A stretch of 64,000 bases of DNA from Klebsiella africana (lineage in GTDB: Bacteria; Pseudomonadota; Gammaproteobacteria; Enterobacterales; Enterobacteriaceae). Shown in pieces: positions 39,363 through 53,808 of the stretch. The DNA lies in contig NZ_CP084874.1 in assembly GCF_020526085.1 (NCBI RefSeq), positions 5,179,982-5,243,981 on the forward strand, in the 5' to 3' direction. How positions within the stretch are numbered: the stretch's first letter is position 1; every line of letters starts with the position of its first letter. The notes under the pieces are model-generated. The model worked only from the letters and a program-made list of their open reading frames with translations, was not told the DNA's origin and ran no database searches. The translations under genes were made by a program, and so were the position numbers.

Positions 39363-39782
39363 ATGGCAATGACTTACCACCTGGACGTCGTCAGCGCAGA
39401 GCAACAAATGTTCTCTGGTCTGGTCGAAAAAATCCAGGTAACGGGTAGCGAAGGTGAACTGGGTATTTACCCGGGCCACGCGCCGCTGCTCACCGCCATT
39501 AAGCCTGGTATGATTCGCATCGTTAAACAGCACGGTCATGAAGAGTTTATCTACCTGTCCGGCGGCATTCTTGAAGTGCAGCCTGGCAGCGTGACCGTTC
39601 TGGCGGATACCGCAATTCGCGGTCAGGACCTCGACGAAGCGCGAGCGCTGGAAGCGAAACGCAAAGCGGAAGAGCACATTAAGAGCTCTCACGGTGATGT
39701 GGATTACGCTCAGGCGTCTGCGGAACTGGCCAAAGCGATCGCTAAACTGCGCGTTATCGAGTTGACCAAAAAAGCGATGTAA
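39363..39782 (+). CDS. atpC: ATP synthase F1 subunit epsilon
   Basis: A 139-residue subunit with an N-terminal beta sandwich ([19 protein letters not shown] turn near residues 37-50) and a C-terminal helical hairpin that inhibits ATP hydrolysis when extended. It is the last gene of the atp operon and is followed within 20 bp by a strong terminator. Confidence 0.97.
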
Positions 39783-39797
39783 CACCGGCTTGAACGT

Positions 39798-39833
39798 AAA
39801 AAGCCAGTCTGGTTTTCCAGACTGGCTTTTTTT
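39798..39833 (+). terminator. atp operon terminator
   Basis: AAGCCAGTCTGG-TTTT-CCAGACTGGCTT is a perfect stem flanked by an A run upstream and seven T downstream, so it can work in both directions. Confidence 0.93.
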
Positions 39834-39925
39834 ATGGCTCGCCACAGATCCGCGGATGAAGCGAAAACAAAATTCCCGCTTAATTGTTATTGATTAGTTA
39901 AATGAGGAGGCGTAGACTCTTTTTA

Positions 39926-39941
39926 TGTGATGTACGTCACA
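39926..39941. promoter_or_regulatory. Predicted CRP-cAMP site
   Basis: TGTGATGTACGTCACA is a full match to both half-sites of the CRP consensus TGTGA-N6-TCACA, and its six-base spacer is itself nearly symmetrical. A possible promoter TTGATT (39890-39895)-17-TAGACT (39913-39918) lies just upstream, which would place the CRP site over the transcription start; a weaker -10 (TATTAA) lies downstream. Whether CRP activates or represses cannot be decided here. Confidence 0.65.
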
Positions 39942-39983
39942 AAAAAGAACGTTATTAAACTGCACCTGCGTCAGGAAATCATC

Positions 39984-40034
39984 ATGAAACTGTTTCATAA
40001 AATCATCGCCAAATTTAGCGTACTGAGCTTCTAA
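39984..40034 (+). CDS. Candidate small protein, 16 residues
   Basis: ATG at 39984 with AGGA 7 bases upstream opens MKLFHKIIAKFSVLSF, stopped by TAA. The peptide is short, basic and amphipathic or hydrophobic (Lys2, Lys6, Lys10 alternate with Leu, Phe, Ile, Val), so it could associate with membranes. It lies 42 bp after an ideal CRP site and 80 bp before an intrinsic terminator, so a transcript of about 180-220 nt would carry it. I do not recognise the family. Against it, any intergenic region holds short ORFs by chance. Confidence 0.4.
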   Translation: MKLFHKIIAKFSVLSF

Positions 40035-40113
40035 GTTCCGCGCTATCTCCACCCGCTTACACGACGTATCGCCCATCAAAACGACAACACAGGCGATGTG
40101 CAACCGGGAAAAG

Positions 40114-40144
40114 AAGGTCACCTGATAGGTGGCCTTTCGTTTTT
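40114..40144 (+). terminator. Intrinsic terminator downstream of the 16-codon ORF
   Basis: AAGGTCACC-TGATA-GGTGGCCTT forms a 9-bp stem with one U-G pair, followed by TCGTTTTT. It lies 280 bp after the atp terminator and 340 bp before glmU, so it must end a separate transcript from within this gap. Confidence 0.75.
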
Positions 40145-40480
40145 ATGGATAGCATCAATCACTTTACCGCCCTCCCCCGCCAGCGACTGGCGACTATTTA
40201 TCCTGGTTCATCCCGCTGTGGATGCCTGAAACTGCCTGCCGCTGCCGCTTTATTCAGGTGGCGAAAAAACAGCAAAAGCAGTGAGATAGTCAATGATTAC
40301 CCTCCCTGCCCTCCTTTTTCAGCGTTAAACTGATTTGCAGTGGTCAAAATTAGCGTCATAAAATGATGGATAGCTGTGAGCCTGGACGTTTTCTCCACGT
40401 CTCGTTTTATGATGAAAAATATGTAGAAATTTCAACGTGAAAGGCTTTTACTTTTCGTTCTAACTACCGTCAGGATGAGT
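40145..40480. other. Upstream region of glmU
   Basis: About 335 bp with no supported gene. A 62-codon frame at 40145-40333 lacks a ribosome-binding site and has random composition, so I do not call it. In E. coli the glmUS promoter region binds NagC; I could not identify a NagC box here with confidence. Confidence 0.5.
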
Positions 40481-41851
40481 ATGTCAAATAGTGCGATGAG
40501 CGTGGTTATCCTTGCCGCAGGCAAAGGGACCCGCATGTATTCCGATCTTCCTAAGGTGCTGCATACCCTGGCCGGGAAGCCAATGGTGCAGCATGTCATT
40601 GATGCTGCTAACGATTTAGGCGCCAGTGCGGTACATCTGGTATATGGCCACGGTGGCGAACTGCTGCGTCAGACGCTGCATGAAGACAACCTGAACTGGG
40701 TGCTGCAGGCCGAGCAGCTCGGTACCGGGCACGCCATGCAGCAGGCGGCGCCGTTCTTCAATGATGATGAAGACATTTTGATGCTCTATGGCGACGTGCC
40801 GCTGATCTCCGTTGAGACGCTACAGCGCCTGCGCGCTGCGAAACCACAGGGCGGTATTGGCCTGTTGACGGTGAAGCTGGATGATCCAACCGGTTATGGG
40901 CGCATCACGCGTGAAAATGGCCAGGTGACAGGTATCGTTGAGCATAAAGACGCCAGCGAAGCGCAGCGCCAGATTCAGGAAATCAACACCGGGATCCTGA
41001 TCGCTGGCGGAGCAGATCTCAAGCGCTGGCTGGCGAAACTTACCAATAACAACGCTCAGGGCGAATACTACATCACCGATATCATCGCCATGGCGCACCA
41101 GGAAGGGCACGAGATCGTCGCGGTGCATCCGCAGCGTCTGAGCGAAGTCGAAGGCGTCAACAATCGCCTGCAGCTTGCGCGCCTGGAGCGCGTCTACCAG
41201 GCTGAGCAGGCGGAAAAGCTGCTGCTGGCGGGCGTGATGCTGCGCGATCCGGCGCGTTTCGATCTTCGCGGTACGCTGCAGCATGGGCGCGATGTAGAGA
41301 TCGATACTAACGTTATTCTGGAAGGCAACGTGGTGCTGGGCGATCGAGTGAAAATCGGCGCCGGCTGCGTGATCAAAAACAGCACCATCGGCGATGACTG
41401 CGAAATTAGCCCCTACAGCGTGGTGGAAGATGCCCAGCTGCAGGCTGCCTGCACCATCGGCCCATTTGCTCGTCTGCGTCCGGGCGCCGAACTGCTGGAA
41501 GGCGCCCACGTTGGTAACTTCGTGGAAATGAAAAAAGCGCGTCTCGGAAAAGGCTCCAAGGCGGGTCATCTGACCTATCTGGGCGATGCGGAGATCGGTG
41601 ATAATGTCAATATCGGCGCGGGCACCATCACCTGCAACTACGATGGCGCGAATAAGCATAAAACGATTATTGGCGATGATGTCTTTGTCGGCTCGGATAC
41701 TCAGCTGGTGGCGCCCGTCATGGTAGGCAACGGCGTTACTATCGCCGCCGGGACCACCGTTACGCGCAATATCGCCGATAACGAGCTGGTGTTGAGCCGC
41801 GTACCGCAGGTCCATAAGCAGGGCTGGCAGCGTCCGGTGAAGAAGAAATAA
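40481..41851 (+). CDS. glmU: Bifunctional GlcNAc-1-P uridyltransferase / GlcN-1-P acetyltransferase GlmU
   Basis: A 456-residue cytoplasmic enzyme making UDP-GlcNAc for peptidoglycan and LPS. The N-terminal pyrophosphorylase domain begins [21 protein letters not shown]. The C-terminal half is a left-handed beta helix of hexapeptide repeats (about residues 250-435) that binds acetyl-CoA and forms the trimer. I chose the ATG at 40481; the ATG at 40475 overlaps the AGGA ribosome-binding site. Co-transcribed with glmS. Confidence 0.97.
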   Translation: MSNSAMSVVILAAGKGTRMYSDLPKVLHTLAGKPMVQHVIDAANDLGASAVHLVYGHGGELLRQTLHEDNLNWVLQAEQLGTGHAMQQAAPFFNDDEDILMLYGDVPLISVETLQRLRAAKPQGGIGLLTVKLDDPTGYGRITRENGQVTGIVEHKDASEAQRQIQEINTGILIAGGADLKRWLAKLTNNNAQGEYYITDIIAMAHQEGHEIVAVHPQRLSEVEGVNNRLQLARLERVYQAEQAEKLLLAGVMLRDPARFDLRGTLQHGRDVEIDTNVILEGNVVLGDRVKIGAGCVIKNSTIGDDCEISPYSVVEDAQLQAACTIGPFARLRPGAELLEGAHVGNFVEMKKARLGKGSKAGHLTYLGDAEIGDNVNIGAGTITCNYDGANKHKTIIGDDVFVGSDTQLVAPVMVGNGVTIAAGTTVTRNIADNELVLSRVPQVHKQGWQRPVKKK

Positions 41852-41860
41852 TTTGGATTA

Positions 41861-41884
41861 TCGCCGGGGAAATTTCCCCGGCGA
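41861..41884 (+). other. Perfect 24-bp palindrome between glmU and glmS
   Basis: TCGCCGGGGAAA is followed directly by its exact reverse complement, 9 bp after the glmU stop codon. In RNA it makes a strong stem with no T run after it, so it is not a standard terminator. In E. coli the glmUS mRNA is cut by RNase E near the glmU stop; the hairpin may protect the processed glmU 3' end. Confidence 0.6.
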
Positions 41885-42034
41885 ACCAGGATGAGAGGGT
41901 CAACATAGATCCCCGTCCGCAGGCAGTACCATAACAATAACCCCACTCTCTACAAGGCTCGGGGCGCCCGGAAAACGGGCAAATACAGGTCAGCGACAAC
42001 GCATGGCATATCGCCATTATCAGGAAATTTAACT

Positions 42035-43864
42035 ATGTGTGGAATTGTTGGCGCAGTCGCGCAGCGTGATATTGCTGAAATCCTTCTCGAAGGTTTACGT
42101 CGTCTGGAATACCGTGGCTATGACTCTGCCGGTCTGGCAGTGGTCGACAGCGAAGGTCATATGACCCGCGTGCGTCGCCTGGGTAAAGTTCAGATGCTGG
42201 CTCAGGCGGTAGAAGAGCAACCGTTACACGGTGGCACCGGGATCGCCCATACTCGCTGGGCGACGCACGGCGAACCGTCTGAGAGCAATGCGCATCCGCA
42301 TGTTTCTGAACACATTGTGGTGGTCCATAACGGGATCATCGAGAACCATGAGCCGCTGCGCGCCCTGCTGCAGTCTCGCGGCTACGTCTTTGTCACCGAG
42401 ACCGATACCGAAGTTATCGCCCATCTGGTGCACTGGGAGCTGGAACAAGGCGGTACCTTGCGTGAAGCTGTCCTGCGCGCCATCCCGCAGCTGCGCGGCG
42501 CCTACGGTACGGTGATCATGGATACCCGTGACCCGGGAACTCTGCTGGCTGCCCGCTCCGGTAGCCCGCTGGTGATTGGCCTGGGCATGGGCGAAAACTT
42601 TATCGCTTCCGACCAGCTGGCATTGCTGCCAGTGACCCGCCGCTTTATCTTCCTCGAAGAGGGCGATATTGCCGAAGTCACTCGCCGCTCGGTGGTGATT
42701 TTTGATAAGTCCGGTGCACAAGTGAATCGCCAGGAGATCGAATCCAATCTGCAGTATGACGCTGGCGATAAAGGTATCTACCGCCACTATATGCAGAAAG
42801 AGATTTTCGAGCAGCCGAACGCGATTAAGAACACCCTGACCGGGCGCATCAGCCATGGCGAAGTGGATCTCAGCGAGCTGGGACCGAACGCCAATGAAAT
42901 GCTGGCTCAGGTTGAACATATTCAGATTGTTGCCTGTGGGACGTCCTATAACTCCGGTATGGTCTCCCGCTACTGGTTCGAAGCACTAGCCGGCGTCCCG
43001 TGCGATGTGGAAATCGCCTCCGAATTCCGCTATCGCAAGTCCGCGGTGCGTCGCAATAGCCTGATGATCACTCTCTCCCAGTCGGGTGAAACCGCCGATA
43101 CCCTGGCGGCGCTGCGTCTGTCGAAAGAGCTAGGCTATCTCGGCTCGCTGGCTATCTGCAACGTGCCGGGCTCGTCACTGGTGCGCGAGTCCAATCTGGC
43201 GCTGATGACCAAAGCAGGAACGGAAATCGGTGTTGCCTCGACCAAAGCCTTTACCACTCAGCTAACCGTGCTGTTGATGCTGGTGGCGAAACTGGCGCGA
43301 CTGAAAGGTCAGGATGCGTCTATTGAGCATGATATCGTCCACGGCCTGCAGGCTCTGCCGAACCGTATCGAGCAGATGCTCTCCCAGGACAAGCGTATTG
43401 AGCAGCTGGCAGAGCGTTTCTCTGATAAGCATCATGCGCTGTTCCTTGGCCGCGGCGATCAGTACCCGATCGCTATGGAAGGGGCGCTGAAGCTGAAAGA
43501 GATCTCCTACATTCACGCGGAAGCCTATGCGGCGGGCGAGCTGAAACACGGCCCGCTGGCGCTGATTGATGCGGAAATGCCGGTGATCGTGGTGGCGCCG
43601 AACAACGAACTGCTGGAAAAACTGAAATCCAACATCGAAGAGGTTCGTGCCCGCGGCGGTGAACTGTATGTCTTTGCCGACGGTGAAGCCGGCTTCAACG
43701 GTAGCGATAACATGCACATCATTGAGATGCCGCATGTGGAAGAGACCATCGCCCCTATCTTCTATACGGTTCCGTTGCAGCTGTTGGCTTATCACGTCGC
43801 GCTGATCAAAGGCACTGACGTTGACCAGCCGCGTAACCTGGCGAAATCGGTCACGGTTGAGTAA
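42035..43864 (+). CDS. glmS: Glutamine-fructose-6-phosphate aminotransferase GlmS
   Basis: A 609-residue enzyme making glucosamine 6-phosphate, the first step of amino-sugar synthesis. The N-terminal Ntn glutaminase domain starts [12 protein letters not shown] with the catalytic Cys exposed after Met removal. Two SIS sugar-isomerase domains follow (about residues 290-425 and 460-600, with CGTSYNSG and STKAFTTQ). In E. coli the mRNA is activated by sRNA GlmZ through a 5' leader; here the 183-bp gap after glmU and a short hairpin just before the start leave room for this control, but it is not proven. Confidence 0.97.
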   Translation: MCGIVGAVAQRDIAEILLEGLRRLEYRGYDSAGLAVVDSEGHMTRVRRLGKVQMLAQAVEEQPLHGGTGIAHTRWATHGEPSESNAHPHVSEHIVVVHNGIIENHEPLRALLQSRGYVFVTETDTEVIAHLVHWELEQGGTLREAVLRAIPQLRGAYGTVIMDTRDPGTLLAARSGSPLVIGLGMGENFIASDQLALLPVTRRFIFLEEGDIAEVTRRSVVIFDKSGAQVNRQEIESNLQYDAGDKGIYRHYMQKEIFEQPNAIKNTLTGRISHGEVDLSELGPNANEMLAQVEHIQIVACGTSYNSGMVSRYWFEALAGVPCDVEIASEFRYRKSAVRRNSLMITLSQSGETADTLAALRLSKELGYLGSLAICNVPGSSLVRESNLALMTKAGTEIGVASTKAFTTQLTVLLMLVAKLARLKGQDASIEHDIVHGLQALPNRIEQMLSQDKRIEQLAERFSDKHHALFLGRGDQYPIAMEGALKLKEISYIHAEAYAAGELKHGPLALIDAEMPVIVVAPNNELLEKLKSNIEEVRARGGELYVFADGEAGFNGSDNMHIIEMPHVEETIAPIFYTVPLQLLAYHVALIKGTDVDQPRNLAKSVTVE

Positions 43865-43880
43865 AGCATCCTGTCTTGCA

Positions 43881-43909
43881 AAGGGCTGCCGGCGGCGGCC
43901 CTTTTTTAT
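43881..43909 (+). terminator. glmUS terminator
   Basis: AAGGGCTGCC and GGCGGCCCTT form a 10-bp stem (one T-G pair) with a GGC loop, followed by TTTTTATT. Confidence 0.88.
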
Positions 43910-43993
43910 TTTCACTTGCTGTTTGTCATCGATTTTGTGCGCAATATTTTGGCTGGTGGTAGATGACAAACGAACGTTTTGCGGTCCGATTTC

Positions 43994-44034
43994 GCTGTCA
44001 TAAAAAGAAAATTATTCTGTCATTGCACGGTCAT
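43994..44034 (+). promoter_or_regulatory. Additional upstream Pho box(es)
   Basis: CTGTCATTGCACGGTCAT (44017-44034) has two CTGTCAT-like repeats 11 bp apart, the PhoB arrangement, and a further CTGTCAT stands at 43994-44000. These lie 60-100 bp upstream of the main pair of Pho boxes. Confidence 0.55.
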
Positions 44035-44095
44035 GATTACAGATAACTATCTGAGTTGTATGACTATTATTTGCTGTAAAATCCCTTCTTTCGAC

Positions 44096-44135
44096 CTGTC
44101 ATAAAACTGTCATAATTCGTACATTTTACTGTCAC
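44096..44135 (+). promoter_or_regulatory. Tandem Pho boxes of the pst promoter
   Basis: CTGTCATAAAACTGTCAT (44096-44113) and CGTACATTTTACTGTCAC (44118-44135) each contain two 7-bp repeats spaced by 4 bases. This is nearly the sequence of the two PhoB sites of E. coli pstS. Phosphorylated PhoB activates the operon under phosphate limitation. Confidence 0.92.
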
Positions 44136-44201
44136 CTCTTTGACCTATTTTGCTCACCATAGCCTCGAAACAATGATTTACGTATCCCAGCAGGAGACAT
44201 T

Positions 44202-45242
44202 ATGAACGTTATGCGTACCACCGTCGCAACAGTTGTCGCCGCGACCTTATCGATGAGCGCTTTCTCTGCCTTCGCAGCAGCAAGCCTGACTGGCGCAGGC
44301 GCAACTTTCCCTGCGCCGGTGTATGCCAAATGGGCTGACACCTATCAGAAAGAAACCGGCAATAAAGTAAACTACCAGGGTATTGGTTCCTCTGGTGGCG
44401 TTAAGCAGATTATTGCCAACACCGTTGATTTTGGTGCTTCTGATGCTCCGCTGGCTGATGACAAACTGACCCAGGAAGGTCTGTTCCAGTTCCCGACCGT
44501 GATTGGCGGCGTGGTACTGGCGGTTAACCTGCCTGGCGTGAAATCCGGCGAACTGGTGCTGGATGGCAAAACCCTGGGCGATATCTACCTGGGTAAAATT
44601 AAAAAATGGGATGACGAAGCGATCGCTAAACTCAACCCGGGCCTGAAGCTGCCGTCGCAGAACATCGCTGTGGTCCGCCGCGCCGATGGTTCCGGTACCT
44701 CCTTCGTCTTCACCAGCTACCTGTCCAAAGTGAATGAAGAGTGGAAATCGAAAATCGGCGCCGGCTCTACCGTTAACTGGCCAACCGGTCTGGGCGGTAA
44801 AGGCAACGACGGTATCGCCGCCTTTGTTCAGCGTCTGCCGGGTTCGATTGGTTACGTTGAATACGCTTATGCCAAGCAAAACAACCTGGCCTACACCAAA
44901 CTGGTCTCTGCCGACGGCAAGCCGGTTAGCCCGACTGAAGACAACTTCGCTAACGCCGCAAAAGGCGTTGACTGGAGCAAGTCTTTCGCTCAGGACCTGA
45001 CCAACCAGAAAGGCGAAAATGCATGGCCGATCACCTCAACCACCTTCATCCTGGTACATAAGGCGACCAACAAGCCGGAACAGACCGCTGAAGTGCTGAA
45101 GTTCTTCGACTGGGCGTATAAAAACGGCGGGAAAGAAGCGAATGCGCTGGATTACGCGACGCTGCCGGAAAGCGTGGTAGAGCAGGTTCGCGCAGCATGG
45201 AAAACCAACGTCAAAGACAGCAGCGGTAAAGCGCTGTACTAA
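44202..45242 (+). CDS. pstS: Phosphate ABC transporter periplasmic binding protein PstS
   Basis: A 346-residue high-affinity phosphate-binding protein. The signal peptide covers residues 1-25 (cleaved after FSAFA). Phosphate-contact motifs [24 protein letters not shown] and [13 protein letters not shown] are present. It is the first gene of pstSCAB-phoU and is preceded by AGGAG 7 bases upstream. Confidence 0.97.
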   Translation: MNVMRTTVATVVAATLSMSAFSAFAAASLTGAGATFPAPVYAKWADTYQKETGNKVNYQGIGSSGGVKQIIANTVDFGASDAPLADDKLTQEGLFQFPTVIGGVVLAVNLPGVKSGELVLDGKTLGDIYLGKIKKWDDEAIAKLNPGLKLPSQNIAVVRRADGSGTSFVFTSYLSKVNEEWKSKIGAGSTVNWPTGLGGKGNDGIAAFVQRLPGSIGYVEYAYAKQNNLAYTKLVSADGKPVSPTEDNFANAAKGVDWSKSFAQDLTNQKGENAWPITSTTFILVHKATNKPEQTAEVLKFFDWAYKNGGKEANALDYATLPESVVEQVRAAWKTNVKDSSGKALY

Positions 45243-45263
45243 CAGTAGATTTTTGACGAAGAT

Positions 45264-45333
45264 GGCGGGGGCGTTCAGGCGCTGCCCGCCCTACGGTTCA
45301 GACTGTAGGCCCGGGAGCCAACGCCACCGGGCA
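45264..45333. repeat. REP pair between pstS and pstC
   Basis: Two inverted palindromes, GGCGGGGGCG...TGCCCGCCCTAC and GTAGGCCCGGGAG...CCACCGGGC, spaced by about 10 bp, match the REP pairs near 8.4 kb. In operons such elements often protect the upstream mRNA, fitting higher PstS than PstC/A synthesis. Confidence 0.7.
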
Positions 45334-45367
45334 TTTATTCGAACAAGTTTTAATACGTAAAGAGTAA

Positions 45368-48041
<2,674 letters not shown>

Positions 48042-48091
48042 TTTGCCCTTGTGCTTTCAGGCTCTCACCAGTTGGGCAATCAGGAGACACC

Positions 48092-48817
48092 ATGGACAAC
48101 CTAAATCTTAACAAACATATTTCCGGCCAGTTCAACGCTGAACTGGAGTATATCCGCACCCAGGTGATGACCATGGGGGGGCTGGTGGAGCAACAGCTTT
48201 CTGATGCGATCACCGCCATGCATAACCAGGACAGCGATCTGGCGAAACGCGTGATTGACGGCGACAAACAGGTCAACATGATGGAAGTGGCGATCGATGA
48301 AGCGTGCGTGCGCATCATCGCCAAGCGCCAGCCGACCGCCAGCGACCTGCGCCTGGTAATGGCGATCATCAAGACTATCGCTGAGCTGGAACGTATTGGC
48401 GACGTGGCGGATAAAATCTGCCGCACCGCGCTGGAGAAGTTTTCCCAGCAGCACCAGCCGCTGCTGGTGAGCCTCGAATCGCTGGGCCGCCACACGGTGC
48501 AGATGCTGCATGACGTACTGGATGCATTTGCGCGTATGGATCTCGACGAAGCGGTACGTATCTATCGTGAAGATAAGAAAGTCGACCAGGAGTATGAAGG
48601 CATCGTGCGTCAGCTGATGACCTACATGATGGAAGACTCGCGCACTATCCCCAGCGTCCTGACGGCGCTGTTCTGCGCACGCTCCATCGAGCGTATCGGC
48701 GATCGCTGCCAGAATATCTGCGAATATATTTTCTACTTCGTTAAAGGTCAGGATTTCCGTCACGTTGGCGGCGATGAGCTGGATAAACTGCTCGCTGGCA
48801 AAGATCCGAAAGAGTAA
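48092..48817 (+). CDS. phoU: Phosphate signalling protein PhoU
   Basis: A 241-residue all-helical protein of two similar three-helix bundles with metal-binding E/DxxxD motifs. It connects PstB with the PhoR kinase and keeps the Pho regulon off when phosphate is plentiful. The start [14 protein letters not shown] at 48092 has CAGGAGACACC upstream. Last gene of the operon. Confidence 0.97.
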   Translation: MDNLNLNKHISGQFNAELEYIRTQVMTMGGLVEQQLSDAITAMHNQDSDLAKRVIDGDKQVNMMEVAIDEACVRIIAKRQPTASDLRLVMAIIKTIAELERIGDVADKICRTALEKFSQQHQPLLVSLESLGRHTVQMLHDVLDAFARMDLDEAVRIYREDKKVDQEYEGIVRQLMTYMMEDSRTIPSVLTALFCARSIERIGDRCQNICEYIFYFVKGQDFRHVGGDELDKLLAGKDPKE

Positions 48818-48829
48818 TAATCATTCTGT

Positions 48830-48861
48830 CTAATTCTGGTAAATGGCTTTATCAGAATTAG
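48830..48861 (+). terminator. Hairpin after phoU
   Basis: A 14-bp stem (CTAATTCTGGTAAA / TTTATCAGAATTAG, one G-T pair) with loop TGGC, followed by ATATGTTTTT. It is AT-rich but long; probably the end of the pst-phoU transcript. Confidence 0.7.
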
Positions 48862-48891
48862 ATATGTTTTTCCCGGCGGCAGCGAGATTGC

Positions 48892-48907
48892 TGAGATTAT
48901 CGTCACA
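48892..48907. promoter_or_regulatory. Predicted CRP site of the bglH promoter
   Basis: TGAGATTATCGTCACA matches CRP TGTGA-N6-TCACA with one mismatch. A possible -35 TTGAGT (48925-48930) and -10 TAACAA (48947-48952) follow, placing the CRP site near -60, a class I position. The E. coli bgl operon is also CRP-dependent. Confidence 0.5.
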
Positions 48908-48995
48908 ATTAACAATCTGCCCGTTTGAGTTATTCATTTTATCGCGTAACAATCAGCGTCCACTCCTGAGCTTTAACGCTCAGGGTGGTTTAAAC

Positions 48996-49065
48996 GGATT
49001 GTGACTGCGACAGCAGGCAAAACCTGATATTGCCCCACGGCGGCGATATCAGGTTTTTTTGTTTT
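48996..49065 (+). promoter_or_regulatory. BglG-type antiterminator (RAT) and terminator t1
   Basis: A 29-nt RAT starts GGATTGTGACTGC and ends GCAGGCAAAACC. It overlaps the 5' arm of an intrinsic terminator (AACCTGATAT... / ATATCAGGTT then seven or more T). This is the layout of E. coli bgl leader t1: unphosphorylated BglG-family protein stabilises the RAT hairpin and prevents the terminator. No bglG gene follows. Confidence 0.85.
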
Positions 49066-49090
49066 ATGCGGGCCAATAATGGCTGAATGA

Positions 49091-49170
49091 GGGTTGCTAC
49101 CGCGATGTGCGGGCAAAACCTGAAGAGGATTATCTGTTAAAGCAGATCGTCTTCTTCAGGTTTTTTTGTT
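49091..49170 (+). promoter_or_regulatory. BglG-type antiterminator (RAT) and terminator t2
   Basis: A 30-nt RAT runs from GGGTTGCTACCGC to GCGGGCAAAACC. Its last bases begin a second terminator (AACCTGAAG / CTTCAGGTT then T7). It lies 95 bp after t1 and 125 bp before bglH. In E. coli the two copies flank bglG; here they are back to back. Confidence 0.83.
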
Positions 49171-49286
49171 TTTGTCTAACCGCAAAAATAATAGCTATTG
49201 CGACATCAAACGGTATGGATACGGCTATTAGCACCGCACGGAATAGGGGTTGCTGTCGTGTTTTATTTACGCCAATGATTATATAA

Positions 49287-50930
<1,644 letters not shown>

Positions 50931-50938
50931 GACGATAA

Positions 50939-52135
<1,197 letters not shown>

Positions 52136-52141
52136 CTGTTA

Positions 52142-52904
<763 letters not shown>

Positions 52905-52941
52905 AAAGCCGCTGACCAGCGGGGCTACCATTGTGATCAAC

Positions 52942-52972
52942 CGTAGCCCGGCCGAGCGTAGCGACGCCGGGT
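52942..52972. repeat. Single REP-like palindrome between yieK and yieH
   Basis: CGTAGCCCGGCCGAGCGTAGCGACGCCGGGT is an imperfect hairpin of the same type as the REP pairs at 8.4 and 45.3 kb. It lies between convergent genes directly against the yieH stop. Confidence 0.65.
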
Positions 52973-52973
52973 C

Positions 52974-53639
52974 TTAACGAGTAATATCCCAGCCGCGCGC
53001 TTGCCACAATGCCGGCAGCTCTGCCAGATCGGTAAAGGTCGTCACTTTGGGATGATCGATCGGCTGGTTATGCGGATCGGCGCAGAAATAAAACACCTCC
53101 ATGCCGGCGGCAATCCCCGACTGAGCACCGGCGCTGGAGTCATCCACCAGAATACAGTTTTCAGCTTTTACCTGCATGGCTTCTGCCGCATGAAACATCA
53201 GTGCCGGATCGGGTTTCCAGCGCTGAATATCGTAGCCGCTGTACAAGCGGTCAGTAAAATGGTGCAGCAGGCCGGTGCGTCCGAGCGAGTGTTGCATCTT
53301 ACTGACCGGGCCATTGGAAACCACGCACATCGGGACGCTTACTGCATCCAGCAGCGCCTGGGCTCCGGGAATCACCTCCAGCTCGCTATCGAACAGGCGA
53401 GCGACTTCCGCCCGGTAAATCGGCTCCAGGGTGGCCTTTTGCAGGTTAACGCCATACTCAGCGTTGATGGTGTCGATAATTTCGTACAGCTTTACCCCTT
53501 TGAAGCGCTTAAAAATCTCCGCCAGGTCCAGCGTAATGCCGAATTCCTGAAACATGTGAACGTAAGCGCGGGAGCAAATCACCTCGCTGTCGACCAGCGT
53601 GCCGTCACAGTCAAAAAATACTGCTTCTGGTTGAGTCAT
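52974..53639 (-). CDS. yieH: HAD-family 6-phosphogluconate phosphatase YieH
   Basis: A 221-residue HAD phosphatase. Motif I is FFDCDGTLVDSE (nucleophile Asp9), motif II VVSNGP near residue 109, and motif IV ILVDDSSAGAQSG near 166. E. coli YieH hydrolyses 6-phosphogluconate and some nucleotides. Length equals the E. coli protein. The cbrB and cbrC genes that lie between yieK and yieH in E. coli are absent. Confidence 0.93.
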   Translation of the reverse strand: MTQPEAVFFDCDGTLVDSEVICSRAYVHMFQEFGITLDLAEIFKRFKGVKLYEIIDTINAEYGVNLQKATLEPIYRAEVARLFDSELEVIPGAQALLDAVSVPMCVVSNGPVSKMQHSLGRTGLLHHFTDRLYSGYDIQRWKPDPALMFHAAEAMQVKAENCILVDDSSAGAQSGIAAGMEVFYFCADPHNQPIDHPKVTTFTDLAELPALWQARGWDITR

Positions 53640-53689
53640 AGCCTTTCCATATTAACAAGTTTAACGTTTTCGTAATGCCCAATGCCGCG

Positions 53690-53705
53690 ACGCAATCGTT
53701 GCCGT
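53690..53705. promoter_or_regulatory. Predicted PurR box upstream of adeP
   Basis: ACGCAATCGTTGCCGT matches the PurR operator consensus ACGCAAACGTTTNCNT at all but two positions. A weaker copy on the other strand (ATTACGAAAACGTTA) lies at about 53662-53676. Adenine permease genes are known or predicted PurR targets in enterobacteria. Confidence 0.5.
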
Positions 53706-53808
53706 ATAAGCAAAATAAATGAAAAAAATTACCATACAACCGCGCCTGGTGCCGTAATTTGGTATAGGATAGCCTCGAATTTTCCCTCCTTACGTTCGGA
53801 AACCGATA

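Noticed and set aside
40145..40333. 62-codon open frame upstream of glmU
   Set aside because: No ribosome-binding site, starts within the terminator tail, and the residue composition looks random.
49245..49262. Possible third RAT start (GGGGTTGCTGTCGTG) before bglH
   Set aside because: Only the 5' part resembles the motif; no GGCAAAACC half and no terminator follows.
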